Positions 24,551 to 38,486 of a stretch of 64,000 nucleotides of DNA are shown here, in pieces. Numbering within the stretch: the stretch's first letter is position 1; every line of letters begins with the position of its first letter. Made by a program: the position numbers and the translations under genes. Source of the DNA: Dermacentor variabilis (Eukaryota > Arthropoda > Arachnida > Ixodida > Ixodidae); NCBI RefSeq assembly GCF_050947875.1, contig NC_134569.1:21737631-21801630 (forward strand), read 5' to 3'. The notes under the pieces are model-generated. The model did not search any database, was not told the origin of the DNA, and saw only the letters and a list, made by a program, of their open reading frames with translations.

Positions 24551-27500
24551 CTTGAAATGTCAGCTGTATTCGGCAAGACAGCAGTAGACAACCACGCGTT
24601 ATCGTCAGGTTAGCCATGTAGTCTCCTTCTTGGCTGGGATAAAACGGTTAACTTAGCATTTTTCATTTACGTCTGCCTGAAAGACTGCCTAGCGCAAGAA
24701 AGAGAAACGAAGTTAAAATTTGAAAAAAAAAAGCAAGTTGGCCGAGGAACGTTGGCGTAGAGCAATATAGTTACGGAAAGAAAGATGTTTTTACATAAAA
24801 CAACTTAATTTTGCTTTGACGCATAGGAAGAAACCAGCTGCGAGTTGATTAGTTTTTGGAGGGCCTAGTCAACGAAGGCCGCGACAAGCGCTGCACAGAA
24901 AGAGGGCTATTGCTCGAACAGTTATCACATAAGAGAATAAAAAGCACCGCGCCGCGCCGCCATACTGAAATCTATGTTGTCCTGGTGCGCCAACGAAGCA
25001 GCCAAGAAAAACAAGAGAGGTAAGCAAAAAGGAGAGGACGGAAGGCAGTTAGAATAAACCCACTGTATCACTGTATTGAGAAGATAAAAAAGAAAGAAAC
25101 GTTATTTGGCGCTTGAGTGTACCATGTGATTACAAAACATCACTGTCCAATTCGACTAGCAACTTCACTGGCACCCTCGGGGATTTCTTCGTGATTTAGA
25201 AAACGCTATAGGTCACAACTCGCTTGAAATTAAATGTCACCCAGAAAAGGGCGCTTCCACTCAAAGAAAATCGAATTGCGCCCTATGGAGGCGCAATTCT
25301 CACCCACAGGCAATTCTCAAATTCCCCAGCCTAATCAAGGCAGCCAGCGATGTGTCCGGTCAATGTTCAGGTTCTGTTCCGGCGGAATTAACAGGTTATT
25401 ACGGTTCTACCATCTTGTTCAAAGACATAATAGGCACACAACGGCATATAATAAAAAGCTCCCGCACCTGTACGAAATACTTGGAAAATTATAAAAACTT
25501 TCTCTAGCTTTGACAAGAACAAAACTTCGTAGAGTCATCTCCGCAGAAACGCACTTGCATTAGCGCAGTCCACAATGCCATCTTATGCAAAGTACTGATA
25601 TAGCGCGCACACTCTTGCACGCCCAGAAAATAACTACAGAAAACGACATAAGCCAAGTGCCACAATGTCCATGCGCCATTTCTATGCCATTCTGTCGGGG
25701 AGAAAAGGTGGTGGCTGTGGAATATATCAGACACTATTCCCGCAGCACTGCTGGGAGCGCGGCTCAGCGAAGCCTAAATAGCGCCGACGAGAAATATCAA
25801 AACGATGGCAAACGACGGCTGAAAGGCGGGAGAAATTGATAGAAACGCGCGACAGAGACGGGGAAAGTGGGAGACAAGTGACGAGGACACCCGAATGGCT
25901 CGCTATAATTGTGATAAGAGCCAGGGGAGCATTGACAAACGCGCATTTTTGGAGATTCGCTCAACGTCCCCCCCCCCCCCCTTTTTTTTTTTCGCGTTCT
26001 CCGACGCACAGAGACAGTCGAAACAGCGAACAGATATATGTCAATACCGCATGCACGCATGCCTCGGGAAAAAGCATGCGCGCTTCCCAAGCCCCGGCAA
26101 ACAAGTACAGTGGCACGAGCCCCCTCGATCGAGCTTCCAAGAGCGAGTGAAAAAGAACGAATGCGCACTGCGACAGCAACACGGTCGTGAAAGGGCACTC
26201 AACTTGAGGGGTCCCGAAGGAAGGAAAGAAAGAAAGAGAAAAAAAAAGAGGCAACGGTTGATGTCACCGAGATAAATGGGGGGGGGGGCGAAATGGAGGC
26301 AACGGGCGATCGCGCTCAATATTTGACGAAGGCCCAGCGACACAGCAGCTCGCGGCGTGCGTCGCGCTCGACGCGTGATGTTTGCGCTCGACAGGCCTGC
26401 GCAAACAAGGAACAAGCTTCCGCGTTCCACACTACCCCCTCCCCCCTCCCGCAGCGACAACGACGGTTCACTCAGTCATTCACGTGCGGCGTACGTAAAC
26501 AAAAATACTATATGCGCGCCTTTCCAGAGCACGTGCTGGAGCCACAGCAGTGATGAGTTAAGCCGACAAGCTAGGCGAAATCGAAACAGTGCAGTAAATT
26601 TAAGCACAATGAAACTGATAAGAAAGGGACAAGGTGATGAATAAGTACATTGCATATTAAATTAAGGAAATTAACCTGCCAACGTCACTGCTGACCCTAA
26701 AACCATGACTGCTTCGTACTGGAGAGCTGGTGCGTCAGTCTCGACATCAAGCAGGACGGAACGTTAGCGAGTCGCTCTAGACTCGCAGAACTCTGGCTCT
26801 GATTTGACGTTACGAGAAAGCACGCAGATGACTATATACGCCATGCTCCGCTCGGGAGCACACTTTACATGCCACGATGGCACGCACGCACGTACAGATA
26901 TAGAGAGTGAGAGACGCGCTTGATGGGTAAGAAGGGGTGTGTCACGGTGCCGACGAGCACTGGTGATCGGGCGCTGTCGAGCCACATCGACTGATTGAAT
27001 GCGCCCCGTATAAACGCTCTGTTATAGGAGAAGGAGAATCCGACAGCACATTACCACAAAAAAATATTTTAAAAATGTTAGCCAAGAAATGACAACTGTA
27101 ACATTATCGTACGTGCGAACGAACAACCCTCGCATATTGTGACGTCCACTTTACTGCTGCAAAGGTCGTAAAGTATCGAACGAAAGTAGGCCTTGCACAT
27201 GGAAAGCGGAAAGCACTTATTTACAACGGCTTTGAAACGCCCCCGAAAAAAAAAAAGTCCCAGTGCTCTCCTATCGTCCATAGGCTGCATATTGGTTCTC
27301 GCCATATCTGACCGCAGCCAAGGAGAATTGTGCTTTTTCACCGGTGGCTGTGGTAATTTGCAGCAACACAAAGGTTTAGACTGGTAAATGAGGCCAGCAA
27401 TGCTCCACCTGAGCGTCTCTCACAGTCACTGCGGCACGTTAGTGTGCCGAGCGCAGGTGATCAGGTGATCGCCTTGACCGAGATGTTTACGGTGTTTGAC

Positions 27501-30373
27501 GCAGGTCATGCGCTAACTCATAAAACGCAGAGAAAAGAAAGAAAATAAGACATTATGTTCAATTGTTTGTCAGTAGTCACGAACGATGGATGCCATATTC
27601 GGTGGCCACACCGAAACTAAATACGCATATACGTACAAAACGCATATTAATAAGGGAAATAAGAACAGCAAGAAATAATGGCAATCCACCTCAGACAGGC
27701 TCACGCGCGCGGTCCCAAACAGACGACTACAGCGAATGACACAGTGTCCGCGATTTAGCCCACACTAGCGACATCCGCACGGCAAACAAGAGACCAGGGA
27801 CGCAGCTCGGTGCAGTTAATCTCACAAGCACACTCGAAATCCCCGCGGTCAACAGCTCCGCAAACCGCAATCCCACGCAGGCAGGGGGAGGGGAGGGGGC
27901 ACTCAAAGATAATACGGCTAAAAAAAAATAATAACGAAGGTTAGGAGGGAGGGGGATCACAGAGTGAGAGTCTTGCAAAGTTGCGGGCTGCTTTCGTGTC
28001 GCGTTTGTCTGCGCACCAAGACACGTACAAAAACAAAAGGAAAAGCGGTATAGGCGGCCGCCAGTGACATTACCGCTGGGAACGCGCAGCGCTGCCGAAG
28101 CAGGAAGGCAAGGAATGCCACGGGAAAGCGGGAGCGGCTTGCTGATGCCAGGCGCCGACGCGCGCTGAGACAACAGTCGGGACACGCGCACTGTTGTTTA
28201 TCCGAAGACATATAGAACTTGGAATTGGGTCCGCCGGAACAACCGGCCTCGAAGCAATTCCCCCTGGGTCCTCGGCGTGGTGTTCCTTCCTCCGTTCGCA
28301 GCGTGCTACCTCTGGGGCAAGCAGCGACCAGCGCATCCGTCTCTAGGACGATGAAGCAAGCGCACCGCTCGCTGCAGAACGATGCGATCAAACAACCACC
28401 TGGTCGCGACTTCACTGTTTGTGCTAAATGGCAGGAGGGAGGGGGGTTCGAATCAAGTTATTCCAACACGCGCCAAAAACCAAATTAATTGCCGTTAATG
28501 TAGGACGGATGCAAAGCGGACGCGATTCAGGTAGAGAGAACACTCTGCAAGATGTTTCAGAAACAGGGAGAACTGTAGAAAACAAAAGCTAAAGTCCCAC
28601 ATAAATAGCATACTGAAACTTTTTAGATAAATTCTTACAAGGCACAGCTTTGATTTGCTTATATATAAGTGTTGTGTTTCGTAGCGACGAAAAGAAAGGA
28701 GTTGCCACTGAATTAAGAAACTCTTGTCCATGCGTCAAAGCCAATTGGTGAACGAATAGCATTAGTATCGTTGTCAGACACCGCAGTAGCTGATTACAAT
28801 AATAATTAGGCAGCGCCAACTAGCTCTGAACAAACGCCGTGAAATTAAGTTCAGGTTCACGTTAAAAAAATTCCCGAGTCCAAACCCAACGTTCAAAGCA
28901 ACTAAACGCGATATTGTGCTGCACCTTGGCCGAAGGCCTTATGATTCTCAACGGAAAAATGCGGTGCTCCATTTCCTCCTGCGGTAAGAACCTAAGCGAT
29001 CAGCAACACATTCCGTCGACTTAGCTGCTTCTTCGCTTCCCACCTCGTCCCTCCTGCTGTGCCGTGATCACGTTCTTCTAGTCCCGGTGCATAGCTGTGC
29101 GGGGCCATTGATACCCGTTTGATCACGCACGGGCAACCTCGAATTTTCTCGTTTTCTTTATCGCTAATCAGCCGGTTAACGTGCCCCGGTCAATCGTTTA
29201 AATTTGTTAATGTGGGTGCCTTTCAACTGCGACGAGGGCACATAGTGCCATCACGAGAGTGGTGAGGCGAAGGAAAGCAGCGGACACAGCACAGCCGCTT
29301 CAATGGCACCAGGAAGAGTCGTATACGGCGGGCAAGGCGCCAGCGCACGCAGAGTATAAACAAGGGGGCCGACGGCGGCAGCGAAACCAGAAATCGCTGT
29401 CTCGCCCGCGCGGCGAACGGCGAGGACCAGAAGCCGAAGAAATCGACAGCTCCGTGAGCTGCGGCGGTAATCCCCTTTTTTCTCCCGCCGAGCAACAAAC
29501 GTCACTTTCAACGCCGTTTTCTTCCGGCGCCTCTGTTCGCGTCTTCGGCGTCTTCCCCTGCAATCTGTCTCCGGGCCGGGCGTTGTTTATCCCGCAAATC
29601 CCAGCAGTATGTGGCCCTGCCCTGCTACGCCTGCCGTCTCGTTGTTTCCTCGTATTTGTTCACCTTTGCTTCTATACGCTCCTTTACAATAACACTATAG
29701 GGAAGGTACGAACTGCTATGGCTCCAGACTGCACCGGAAGGCGAAGCGTTGGCAACAGAGCGACTGCAACCTTTCAAGTCGGTGGAAAAGGAGCCAAAAA
29801 CAAAACAAACGCGAACCACCCGGAAGCGAGCGCTGCGGATCTCTGATCGCTGCGGCTCTTAATGTCTTAGAAAGAGATTAGCGAGAGGTGAAAACTCCGA
29901 GAGGTCTGTCTCCTAGTAGAGTAGAAATAGCACAACCCGTTCTAAGCCAAGCACTCTGCCTGAAGATTTCAGAATCAGTGATGTCTGACTACTCTGCCGC
30001 AATCGTCGACAGTGCGCCACGCTCGTAGCCCATCGGCCAATGATAGACCCTTTTTTAGCGAGATCTCAGCGGCATGTGAGATGACTGTATTAAAGAGCGT
30101 ACAGGTAAACGCTCTCGTGTCGGTATCTACACACAAATGCAAAGTACGGCTGTGACCTCCTCCAGGTGTGGTCTGGGGCACTAGTAGGTGTGAACCAATA
30201 TGCATATAGTTAGATTTAACGCTAATAAATACGATTTTTTTTATTTATGCACAAAAATTAAGACATTTGTCACAAAAGATCTCAACCCAGCTTACAGCTG
30301 TTGCTTGAGCTAAACTTCACTCCAGCCTTATTAGAGCCCCTAGAATCAGTCATAATAAGGCCTGAAAGGTCGG
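24551..30373. other. Non-genic stretch, mixed composition
   Basis: No gene is supportable. It contains poly-C/poly-T at 25,970-25,991, a G-run at 26,278-26,288, purine-rich DNA at 26,220-26,252, and GC-rich patches at 27,960-28,420 and 29,230-29,830. The GC-rich patches are open on both strands without recognisable domains. A TATAAA at 29,355-29,360 has no initiator at the expected distance. Confidence 0.4.
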
Positions 30374-30950
30374 TTAAAGGGACGCTGAAGGCAAATATTA
30401 GGTCAAGCTAAAGTGATAGATTAGTGCTCAAGAACGTCAAAGGCGTCAATATTAAGGCGATCGAAGCTTTAGTAATTTAGTAATTGAAAAATTTAGTTAA
30501 ATGCAGGACACGATTACAGACTTCAGCGAAAAATGCAAGTACTAGCGCGATGCACTTTCCATTATATCTCCGTCGCTAGTACTTAACCATTTACAATAAA
30601 CAGATTACTGCATTTCATTATAATACGGAACAAAATGTTACTCGACCAGTTTAGTGCGATCCTTGAAAAGAATCCGTTGACGTTACGCTTGATAATGACG
30701 CAGGCGGCTGACAGGTTTCGTTTTCGCCCGCGCGTTCGCGTTGCAGTAGTTTCGTTATCGCGTAGTGCTGCGCTGGCTTTCTGGCTCACAAAACTCGCAA
30801 AAACTGCAAGTAGCAGAGAATTCCGCGTCCATGTGATGTCGCGGGATGCCAGAACGGGACATATAGTTCGACCAAGAGCAGTTGCGGCGGTGAATCCGAT
30901 TCTCTACCATGACTCAGGCTTATCTATGATCACTCCATCAGCTTCTTGAA
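30374..30950 (+). mobile_element. Dispersed tick repeat, left end preserved
   Basis: The segment starts with TTAAAGGGACGCTGAAGGCA at 30,374, which I recognise as the terminus of a repeat found very widely in tick DNA. It continues through an AT-rich body into a GC-rich part (30,690-30,920) that also looks familiar from tick repeats. The expected complementary right terminus (CCCTTTAA) is absent, so the right boundary is an estimate and the copy is probably truncated. Recognition rests on memory, not alignment. Confidence 0.45.
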
Positions 30951-31961
30951 TACTTTCATGGAGTGAAATATTTATCGTTAATTCCTTGTAATCGCATTAC
31001 TGCTTCTACCGACGCCAACATTAGTTGTCACCAGCGTGTCGGAATGAAAACCAAACTTTTGCCCGGAACGAAGACGTAATCGAAACGTCATTCATTATTT
31101 TGTTTCTGAGCGAAACCGAAACATTTCTTATCGGTTTTTGGTTCAAGGGGAAAGCCTCGCAATACAAAACAACCGACTTCAGGTAACGTCAGAATTAGCG
31201 CGTATATCTCAGGCAGGGATAGTGCGAGGGATAACCGGTCGAGCGCTTCCCTAAACTAAGCCTAATACGTAGGAGCCGCCAGAGTAGAACGCCCTGTTGT
31301 AAACATTCGCTGACTAATTAACTAGCACGGCGTCAGCGCGCACAGGAAAACGTGAACACTTCACACTCGATGACCGAGAACGCTCGCTGTCAAAGCAGAT
31401 CGCTTTCGAGATGAAAGCCCGTGCGACCGTTGCGCGGCCGAAGTACGAGGCCTGCAGCCTCCCTCCCGTTCCCCGGCGTCATGCGTGCGACTGAAACACC
31501 GCGCTTCCTCCCTTGCGCACCCGAGATTGAGCCACAGAGTAACACAGTACGCGACAAGAGTGGACACTCGAGCCGTTTCGCGGCCGAGCTATGGAGCTTC
31601 GCCGATTCGGCTAGGTGGCAGGGCACATCAAGAAAAATGTGACAGGCGGCAGGCCAGACCCAACACGTGCGAAGCCTAGTGAGGTCCCGTTGCCGGGGCT
31701 CGCAGTTCGGTAAAATGCGCCGGAGGATCGTTGTTAGGTAATTATTCTGCCAGCGTCTGGCACTACTGCTTCGTCATCGTTTCGTGCATGGTAAGGCCAC
31801 AGGAAGTTCTTTTGCACTTAAAGACTTATTGTCTTCGTATTCGTTATGTCTAGGTTAGCCGCGTGAACGAGTGACGGTGGCCTTGAAGCCATGAACAGCT
31901 GCTGTCCATTTGCAACGCTGAATTTCATTTCGCATTGTTTTTCTATTATCCATACGCATCA
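30951..31961. other. Non-genic stretch with a GC-rich patch
   Basis: A GC-rich patch at 31,370-31,700 is open on both strands without recognisable domains. Confidence 0.4.
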
Positions 31962-32060
31962 ATGAGTGATGATGCTAGCGATAACAGGGACGCGGCAGCG
32001 TCCGAGCTGCGAGGCACGTTCGAAGCATTGACGCAGTTAGAAAAGAAAATGGTTCATTAG
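31962..32060 (+). CDS. Short acidic open frame, 32 codons (uncertain)
   Basis: The frame reads MSDDASDNRDAAASELRGTF and ends EKKMVH. It is acidic at the start with a helix-forming tail, and lies about 300 bases downstream of a GC-rich patch on the same strand. No family is recognisable, no donor site is obvious, and the length is well within chance. A later plus-strand segment (about 32,473-32,580) after a TTGCAG acceptor-like site encodes a basic, helix-prone end (ISKYKKTIARLRRQ stop), which may or may not belong to the same transcript. Confidence 0.12.
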   Translation: MSDDASDNRDAAASELRGTFEALTQLEKKMVH

Positions 32061-35000
32061 GAAATGCGGCCTCATGCCGTTCGGTGCAGAGAGCTCTGTT
32101 ACGCGCAGAGGCTTCTGAAAAAGTACGGTGCTCCACTTTTGCAAAAGGAATTCAGCTACATCTAAAGCGGTGCACGTGGAAAATTTGCAGTATGGCAATA
32201 ATGCGCTCTCTCTCTACCTCTGTAGCAGGCTATGTGCGCTCGAGCGTTGTTAGCTGTTCTGCATTGGGCTTAAGATACGTGTTTTCATGTTTTAATTGTG
32301 TATGGAGTCCTTACCGTAGAAAGTTTCTTGTTTTTTATTAGAATTTATAACAGTGCTTCGTTGACTTTAGATCAGAAAAATATGCATTACACGAAGGAAC
32401 GCAGCATCTCCATATTAAAGCTTTGAAGGCTACAGTATTGCTTACCTTCTGCCAGTCGTTCTATGTATTGCAGGAAGCCCCGCTATTTCCTCAATATATA
32501 CTCTACAGCCAAAGGACATGATGCATATTCAAGGGCAAATTTCCAAGTATAAGAAGACGATTGCAAGGCTACGAAGACAGTAGGTGCAGACCCCCAGCAC
32601 AGTCAAAGCGCTTAATTGACTGAGATGCCAATATACTGCAGCTGTACCAGGGACGCACTGCATGGCTCGCACATTCGAGGTGAGGAGGTTGTTGCGTGCC
32701 CAATTACATTTGTAGCCATTTTATTTTGGCATGCAACCATTCAGATAATTTTGCTACCTCAATTCACTCTCCTTCGCAGAAGTACAAGAAAAAAACGTAA
32801 TATTTTTTTCCTCTAAAAAGATCCAATATTTAGCAAATGAATTGCTGGCGTGTCTGTGTAGTTTATTTTTAGTTTTTTATATTCTCGGTATAGTTGCAAA
32901 ACTTCTTGTATGTGTTTTGCTTGTGTGAAGTTAATGCCACCACACCATTAATTTCCGACTATTCTCCATTACTTGCATCTCGCAGTTCCTTCTGTTTTCA
33001 TGTCTGCCACTTTTCTTACAATCTTGCTGCAATAAATTGTTGTCTGCTATTTTCGTGTTCTTGGCTGTGCAGCAAGTTGATTTATATTGAAGGAACATGG
33101 CACATTTATTTACGACACTCCTTTTGGTGTGAGTTATTAGAAGTACAATATCACAAACGATAAAGCTCTATTTCAACAGATGGCACGATTGTTGTGCTAA
33201 GTTACAGCTTGAAACAGCAAATATGAATGTAAATAAAATTAACATAAAGTGAAACACCTTTGCGCGCTCGTCGTCGCAACCTATAAACAGCGGCACAAGC
33301 GCCTGCATGAAAGCACTCGGTTTATGCAACGTTATGGGTCACAAAAAATAACAATAATAAAGGAAACGAAATCGAAATCATGGCCTCCGAAATTCGGCGG
33401 CGTGCGGCGACGATCTTGGAGGCTGGTGCGTTTCGCCGATTCCTCTAGGTGCGCTCAGAGCCAAAGTCGGCCGCAGTCGCTTACGGGAGTGTCCACTCTT
33501 TAGGTTTGCTCTATTACTCTATGACTGAGCCACCGTCGTCGGCTTCCCATCGCACTCATTCACTCGCACACACAGCGTACGGCGCGCGAGGACGACGTTA
33601 TCCTAGTACGTCCGCATCGCAAACAACACCTGTAGCAATTGCCAGAGAAGGTCAACCCGGCGCGCCTCGGCATGCCTACCTTCGTCCTTCGCGACGCTTC
33701 GCCTGGCTTGTCCTTCCCACTTTCGCTCAACGTTACCTGCACTTTCATATAGGTGGCGTTACTTCGCCGCGCGCTCGCGCTCCTTCCTACTTTCCCCGCC
33801 GGGCAATTTTCTCCGCCTCCAGGCGCTTTCCTCGTTCGCTTGCTCCGCGGCTTCAAACAGACACCGCCGATATGAAGAACTGGACAGTTACGCTTGCTCA
33901 TAAAGCATTTCGTTCCGACACCCTGGTTTTCCCGTAACTAGCTGCATTTCCCGAGCGTTATTTTCCCTTTCTCATTATTCAAGACATTACAGGGCACAGA
34001 AACTCGTAGTACAGATTGCGGCAAGCTACCAAGAAATCACATTATATACTGTGCGCCCTACGAACGCTGTGCTCTATAAACAAATTATGGTCTTGCTCGA
34101 AAAACTTATGATAAGACCGCTGTCGCAAAAGACGGAAGATGGCAGCAAGTAACGCAGAAGTACAGGATGGCAGAAATCCGCAAGGTAAATCACAATAAAC
34201 CTAGTAAGTACCTCACGGTCTCACAGAAATAGAACTGTGAATCCAGTTTTCGGGAAGCGAAAAAAAAGAAACGAAGAAAGTTCCAACTCGGAAAGCTAAT
34301 TTGGCTCAAGAAAGAGATGAAGGAAACAAGCTCTTTGCGACTAGTCTTTTTGCTTTCGCTCTCTCTTTCTCCCTCTCTTTTTGCTCTAAAAACGAGGCCA
34401 CTTTATTTAACACGCCTCAATGATAGGCTGTCAGAGTATCGCACAATGGCACAGATAGGAAAGTTGCTAACGGTCACAGAAACGAGATAAAAAGAAAGAA
34501 CAAACAGAGAGAGAGAGAGAGAGAGAGAATGGAAAAACAACCCAACCAAGGCATCGGTAAAGCGCTTGAATATGATAATATCCCTTGCGTCGTATCTCTG
34601 CTGAACTATGCCGACCTCTTTTGTTTCTACTCGGTGTGCCGAAAATGTGCGCACTTACACTGAAAAATGATTCCTTTTCACGTCAGGGCGGCAGTGAAGC
34701 AATCGTTAACATATCAATTTCGACCGGAGATCAATTTTTCATGCAAATGAAACTACGCTCGGCTGACCTTGCAGACACGAAGGAGCGGGGCGGGTCTCCT
34801 AGGAAGCACTACAGAACAAAAATGGAAGGCGCATTCGATCCATCTCTCCTTCCGTTGTGTATGTGAAAACAGCAACTAGCGTATATGCGAGACGCCGACC
34901 AGACGCCTCTGAGCGCTACAGCACGCCTCGCACCTGGGTTGTGAAAGCACGAAGTCATTTCCCCTGGAAGTCACGTTTTAACGTCGGTCCATGAAGACGC

Positions 35001-35102
35001 GCGGTTTCTCTTCGTGATTTCAAAGTAAAGGACCTTTGTATAGGAGTTCCCCCCCCCCCCCAATGGCGATACGACACCGGCAAAAAAGCGCAATTTCAGT
35101 GA
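32061..35102. other. Non-genic stretch
   Basis: AT-rich from 32,340 to 33,250. A GC-rich patch with a 162-codon plus frame (33,449-33,937) shows no domain. A (GA)n tract lies at about 34,507-34,528 and a C-run at 35,049-35,061. Confidence 0.4.
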
Positions 35103-35375
35103 TACACTCTTAAACAAATGTACACCCTTTGGGTCGTATCTTGCCACACAACAATGATCGTCATCTGTCTTGTCGGCATTTCCTATCTTTAACGCTGCGA
35201 ATCCGGTACTTCCAAGTCACGAACGGTATGCGCATTATCCGCATGGCAGAGCATTCTCGACAGGAAAGTAGCCAGAACAGCATTTTCAAAGAAAGGAAAC
35301 GCAAGCAAGACAGATGACAATTATTGTTGTGTAGCAAAATAAGACCCAAAGGGTGTAAATTTGTTTAAGAGTGTA
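35103..35375. mobile_element. Complete TA-flanked MITE, 269 bp
   Basis: The element occupies 35,105-35,373 between TA dinucleotides (35,103-35,104 and 35,374-35,375), the duplication expected of Tc1/mariner-type transposition. The 68-bp terminal inverted repeats (35,105-35,172 and 35,306-35,373) match at 62 of 68 positions and begin CACTCTTAAACAAAT. Similarity continues weakly inward, so most of the element is a long palindrome, which is why frames on the two strands encode similar peptides. There is no room for a transposase. A solo end of the family lies at 7,521-7,553. Confidence 0.9.
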
Positions 35376-38225
35376 CCTTAACGACGACACGCACGCGAAC
35401 ACGGAACACCACTTCGTTTCTATGAGTATTGCTTATGAGCAATGAAACCGGCAGAAGAGACTTAAGCTTCAACGACAACACACTGTTGCGAGGTGAAACT
35501 TTAAAGGACGGGTCGGTTTCTTAAATGAAATCAGCGCAGTCCGCCTCAGTTTACTGAAGAGCGATCGAAGCACGTCCTGCACGTTGCCGAGCTATTATGA
35601 TACGAAGCCCCCCATTGTTAGGCCTATATCGCAGAAAACGCTGCTGCATATATGTAATCTCGAATAACGGTATGTCTAATAATCATCTGCTGCTTCGTTG
35701 CCTGTCGTGAAAAACCGGCATGGTGGCGAAGCAGGAACCGATTATAGACATTATTACGCCCTCTCATGCAAGAATAAAAGCAAACGAAAGAAAAAAAACG
35801 ATGTATGTATTTAGCAGTGGCGTGTGACCATGTTCTGACGGTTTGTTTTCCTAGCCGACTGCTGAACACGCTGCGGACCCAAAACATGAGAGGTTTCACT
35901 AAAGCTCGACTGTAGAACAGCCAGGCACCTAATTGATAGGTTCACAAAGCCTTCAAGTATACACCGGGTAAATGCTCTGCCTTTCAATAAACAACCTTTT
36001 TTCTCTCTCTCTTTTGGCAAGGCTTTGTGAAAACACCTTCGATTATGTGACACGTGCCCTATCTCCAGTAATGCTGCGTGTTTCACCTGTGACAACTTGT
36101 GATTGAATCAGCGCCGCCAGGCAGCAGCGTTATTCTTAGCAGGATGCGCCTACAACGGCTGAAAAAAAAGAGGGAGAACAAACGAGCCCGACAGAGAACG
36201 ATGATAAAACGAGGACAGCGGGGCGTCACCGGACAGAGAGCGAACAAGGAGCGAGCGCGGCCACGCGAAGTAAGAAGAAGCATAGGGCACTTCGGACGTC
36301 CAACGACGAGGAGGGCAAATGAGGCGAAATGGAAGCAAGAAGACAAAGTTTCATCCCAGTGGTGCTCTGCAACCGCTTCAGTGCCAATTAGCGGGGCCTG
36401 TTTCTCGGCATCACCAGGGTGCGAAATGTCCTCCTTCGCCTCTCTCAACTCTGGACAAGAGAGATGCAGCTTGTAACAAAAGGCAAGTAAGGTTAACGCT
36501 AAGCACTTCGAATCCACGCGAAAGAACATGAAACCCAAGCTGGAACAAGGGCGACAAAGGGAAGACGAACACAAAAGAAATCTAGCCTCGAAGAGGAAGC
36601 CCGCTCACTAAGGTGAAGCAACAATGGCCTGAGTATCGGCAAGGAATTAAGAACAACAGTAAAGAAAAGAAAAATCAGTATAATAACTGCGAAAGAAGGG
36701 TAACAGAAGCGAGTCAGGATTTAAAAAGAAAAAAAAAAGAGCACCAGGTCACGAGCAAAACAAGATCCTCAGCAGTGTGCCCATCAATTTTTGGAATGGG
36801 AGTTGGAGGAGAAAGGGCCTTTCACTTGCCTGAGCGTTTCCTCCACATTATTTTTTATTTATTTCTCTCTCTCTCTCCCTTGCCTCCCCCTTTCTTTGGT
36901 CTTTCCCTTTGTCCTCTGCTGCCCCCGCTGTTTCCGGAGGATTCTCTCACAATCAAGGAAGGACGAAATTCTTTATTAGACAGACGTGGATTCGACCAGT
37001 CTTCTTTTGCGTCCCTCTCCATACCCCTTCCCCAATCCTCATGGCTTTCTCTCTTTCTCTATCTCACAGTCGGCGAACACAAAAGCTCAGGAAGGGACGA
37101 AAATAGAGGTGAATCAAGAAAAGAAATAAAAAAAGAAGCCCCTTGAAGAAGGGAATCGAAGAAGCTGTGCGCACTATGAGCACGTACCAAATACCGGACT
37201 ATATAGCATTTAAGCCATCAGAATTTTACTTCTCTACGATTCCATTTGCTACACTAACTAAACGCCAATAGAATCAACGCACTTTTCACACAAGGCTAAG
37301 CCGGACTTGTATCTTTCCTTCTTTTTCACCTGCAAACGAGAAGACTTCTATGGATGGTCAGTTTTCTGCCACACGTATTTGTCGTCCCGACTAGGAACAC
37401 AAGTACAGCGTCACCTTTCCGTCGCTAAGCGATCTTTCAAAGAATATTTCTTGAGTCCTCGCAATCGCCGAACAGGCTCTGAGACAAGGTAAGAGAGAGA
37501 GCGCGCGAAAAAAATTCAGACAGGGCAAGGCACATACATAAAAGAAGAAGCTGCGCATGATAGGCACGAAACAAAAAAAGAAAGAAAAGGCGTCGTGTAA
37601 TGACGAGAACCCTTCCGTGTGTGCTGCCGGTGTAGGGCAGGGGCGTGTCCTGGCCATTCTCCGCGTAGTAGGCTTCTCTGTCTTGTTCGGAGCACGCTAA
37701 CCTCTCCCGACACCTCGGTTAAATGAACTCCGCTTCTTTCCTCTCCCTTTCTGTTTCCTTCTCTTCGTTTTACCTGAGCCTTGCGCGATTTTAGCTTCGT
37801 TGCAGGCGGCCCTGGGCGCATCCAAGAAACTCGTCCACCACTTTCTTTAATTAGTGACGCTCTTCATTCTCTTCTTGCCGTGCCCTTCACTTCCCCCAGC
37901 CCGTTAACAGAGGAAGAAAGTTCGGGCACTTCGGATATTGGGGACGCATTAGCTGTCCACTTCTTTCAGCAGACGTCCCTTGCTGTCTGCCACCCATACC
38001 TTGCGGGGCAGGATCCGCCGTACCAATTACAGGCTCAGGTTAAGAAGAAAAAAATATATGCACATACTGAAGCACAAAACGGGTAAGTAAAGTAGACGCA
38101 CTGAGGGAACGGAAAACCCTTCACTACTAAATGGATCGGAAAATCTCATTCTATACTGATATTCGAGAAGGAAAGCGCTATAACTATCCAGAATAAAGGA
38201 AAAGCATTGGCGCTCATGTCGCTAG
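35376..38225. other. Non-genic stretch with simple sequence
   Basis: A pyrimidine-rich tract lies at 36,845-37,070 with (CT)n at about 36,865-36,877. Frames of 160-177 codons at 36,083-36,574 and 36,613-37,146 are made of this low-complexity sequence. No gene is supportable. Confidence 0.45.
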
Positions 38226-38486
38226 CTTTACTGCTCGCTAAAAAAACTCTGGCGTTTTACACGCCAAAACCACGATCTGATTGGGAGGCACGCCGTAGTG
38301 GAGGACTCCGGATTAATTTTGACCCCCTGGAGTTCTTTAGCCTGCACCCAATGCACGGTACATGGGCGTTTTTGCATTTCGCTCCCGTCGAAATGCCGTC
38401 GCCGCGGCTGGGATACTATACCGCGACCTCGTGCTTAGCATCGCAACGCAAAGCCACTGTGCAACCACGGCGGCTCTTTACTGCTC
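38226..38486 (-). mobile_element. Full-length tRNA-derived SINE (Ruka-like) with exact 11-bp target duplication
   Basis: The element lies at 38,237-38,475 between perfect copies of CTTTACTGCTC (38,226-38,236 and 38,476-38,486). The minus-strand body matches the 13.1 kb copy, including GGCGTGCCTCCCAATCAG. Box A (near 38,465-38,454) is recognisable, but box B has decayed (GGTATAGTATCCC), so the internal promoter is probably dead. The minus-strand 3' end finishes in a T-run next to the duplication, not an A-tail. Confidence 0.9.
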
